5,578 nucleotides of DNA, from contig PALY01000137.1 in the NCBI GenBank assembly GCA_002707085.1, forward strand, positions 1,205 to 6,782, given 5' to 3'. The stretch's first letter is position 1. The number at the start of each line of letters is the position of its first letter. Under the pieces are notes generated by a model, which saw only the letters and a list, made by a program, of their open reading frames with translations, did not search any database and had not been told where the DNA came from. Positions 4,339 through 5,578 of this stretch are shown piece after piece. The stretch comes from Deltaproteobacteria bacterium (lineage in GTDB: Bacteria > Myxococcota_A > UBA796). The position numbers were made by a program, and so were the translations under genes.

Positions 4339-5578
4339 GAGGAGACGTATAAAGTCACCACGGTTGTGCCCTTCGATGCAGAGTGGATGTTTTGGTATGG
4401 CCACAAGGAGCCAGCGAATTGGCCTTTGAGTGAAATGCCAAAGGAGTCCAAGAACGCAGTGGAGTTGTTGCAAGAGACACTGTCTGACGCAGCCAAGAAA
4501 AACCTCCTGGTGTCGGGTACTGCAAAAAGCGACACGGATCGTGTTTTGCCTTTGCGTGTAGATGCAGATGACAACCTTGCATTGCTTACAGATGGACAAT
4601 GGTGGAGTGGTTTTATGGCGCCATATGCATCGTTATCCGAGCAGCAGTGGAAGAATTCTCTCAGCTCCCGTAAGAAAGCACAGGCGTTGAGGAAACGACG
4701 AAAGTTTCCACCGTTTTCGCGCACGAGTTTGGTGTATCCGGCCACCAAGAGCCGAGATGCAGCGCTGCAAAAGTATTCAAGTGAAAACCCAGAGCCTGGG
4801 CCAACCAACATGTACTTCGTCAAGGAGTTCGAAATCGAAGATGTGAGTGCATTGGTTTCATTGCATTTGGATGTTCAATACAAGAAAGGCCTCCGGGTGT
4901 ACATCAATGGTAATGAAGTGGCCCTGGCACGCATTGAGCCTGGGGCCAGCCACGGTGACTTTGGCTTTACCAAAGAGCATCCCGATCCATGGATTCGCAG
5001 TACGATTCGGAAATCGGATCGTTGGGAGGAAGTGTGGTCTGGAATCAACCCGAACGTCTTAAAGAACGGTAAGAATGTCATCGCTGCGGTCGTGTACAAG
5101 GCTCACAATGGTGGCTCTCCAGGCATGTTTTTTGATGCCAAGCTTCTCGGCCATACGGAATTCACTTGGGTCAAGAAACCCTACCTGCATCGGGTGACAC
5201 AAGATGGTGTGACGGTGTCGTGGGAGGCCACTGCGAACAGTGGTGGACGTGTTGTGATTAAAGATACGGCTGGAAACACGGTCAAAGAGGTTGAAAGCGG
5301 TACGAGTGGCGTGCTTCATCACGTTCAGGTTCGGGGACTCAAGCCAGACACCAAGTATGGGTTCACCGTGATCGGTAAAACTCCAGAAGGTGTCGAAACA
5401 TCAATCGATTCAACATTCACCACTTCGCCGTCTGACTCTTCAGACTTTGTGTTCATGTTGTATGGAGACAGTCGGTGGGGGACTCATATTCACAACCCAC
5501 TCGCCAAGTTGATGGCCGCTGATTCTGAAAAGTTTGGTGCCAATCTGGTGGTTCATACCGGAGACATCGTTTCAGAAG
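4276..5578 (+). CDS. Secreted PAP-like metallophosphoesterase with N-terminal jelly-roll region (3' partial)
   Basis: An exported phosphoesterase, open through the right edge (434 complete codons). Residues 1-21 form a signal peptide, probably cut after VQA. Residues ~27-292 resemble a galactose-binding-like beta sandwich often found in bacterial surface enzymes: YFVKEFEI (~180-187), a GLRVYINGNEVA strand pair, NGKNVIAAVVY and a closing FFDAKLLG. Residues ~301-385 form the Fn3-like N-terminal domain typical of purple acid phosphatase relatives (KPYLHRVTQDGVTVSWEA to TTSP). The calcineurin-like catalytic domain begins at ~390 with FVFMLYGDSR (D398) and VVHTGDIV (D430), metal motifs I and II; motif I has GDxR in place of classic DxH, as in many bacterial PAP-like enzymes. 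Later motifs (GNH, GH.H) fall outside the window. A polybasic patch, RKKAQALRKRRK (132-143), lies within the N-terminal region. ATG 4276 is the only ordinary start after the in-frame stop at 4258. Its substrate could be a phosphomonoester, a diester or an exported phosphate polymer; the sequence does not decide. Confidence 0.87.
   Translation, partial: MFNILGVFVAFFVVLVQPVQAEETYKVTTVVPFDAEWMFWYGHKEPANWPLSEMPKESKNAVELLQETLSDAAKKNLLVSGTAKSDTDRVLPLRVDADDNLALLTDGQWWSGFMAPYASLSEQQWKNSLSSRKKAQALRKRRKFPPFSRTSLVYPATKSRDAALQKYSSENPEPGPTNMYFVKEFEIEDVSALVSLHLDVQYKKGLRVYINGNEVALARIEPGASHGDFGFTKEHPDPWIRSTIRKSDRWEEVWSGINPNVLKNGKNVIAAVVYKAHNGGSPGMFFDAKLLGHTEFTWVKKPYLHRVTQDGVTVSWEATANSGGRVVIKDTAGNTVKEVESGTSGVLHHVQVRGLKPDTKYGFTVIGKTPEGVETSIDSTFTTSPSDSSDFVFMLYGDSRWGTHIHNPLAKLMAADSEKFGANLVVHTGDIVSE

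Noticed and set aside
4323..4823. Antisense 166-codon frame opposite the phosphoesterase N-terminal region
   Set aside because: The sense frame has a signal peptide and recognisable domains continuing to the window end; the antisense product looks random.

Overview
The window is fully bacterial in style: four same-strand genes packed end to end, with no antisense gene, RNA gene, mobile element or CRISPR array that I can support. The only non-coding stretch is 58 bases (4218-4275). Base composition looks balanced (near half G+C by eye, not counted) and similar across the genes, with no sign of recent insertion. The taxon cannot be fixed. A lipoprotein signal at the left edge and several secreted, beta-rich, multidomain enzymes suggest a Gram-negative bacterium rich in extracellular proteins (for example Verrucomicrobiota, Planctomycetota, Myxococcota-like or related marine groups). 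This is a low-confidence guess.

Layout. (1) 2-2821, 5'-truncated: a lipoprotein with three lamin-tail (LTD) domains, a chitobiase/Fn3-associated-like beta domain and a C-terminal CotH-type kinase domain. (2) 2812-3534: a stand-alone VTC-type polyphosphate polymerase domain protein of 240 residues, with all the expected basic tunnel and acidic metal residues. (3) 3531-4217: a polytopic DUF4956 membrane protein with a cytosolic tail. (4) 4276-5578, 3'-truncated: a secreted protein with a jelly-roll-like region, a purple-acid-phosphatase-type Fn3 domain and the beginning of a calcineurin-like metallophosphoesterase. Genes 1/2 and 2/3 overlap (10 and 4 bases), so one transcription unit with translational coupling is likely. 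Gene 4 probably belongs to it too.

How they may work together. CotH, VTC-domain and DUF4956 proteins are a recurring bacterial neighbourhood whose joint function is, as far as I know, not settled. Inference: the soluble VTC protein makes polyphosphate (or a related phosphate polymer) in the cytosol. DUF4956 would anchor it and possibly let the chain cross the membrane, as the membrane domains of the yeast VTC complex do. The lipid-anchored CotH kinase and the secreted phosphoesterase would then act on phosphate groups outside the cytoplasm. This split VTC-like phosphate synthesis, export and surface-modification system is the main item worth testing here.
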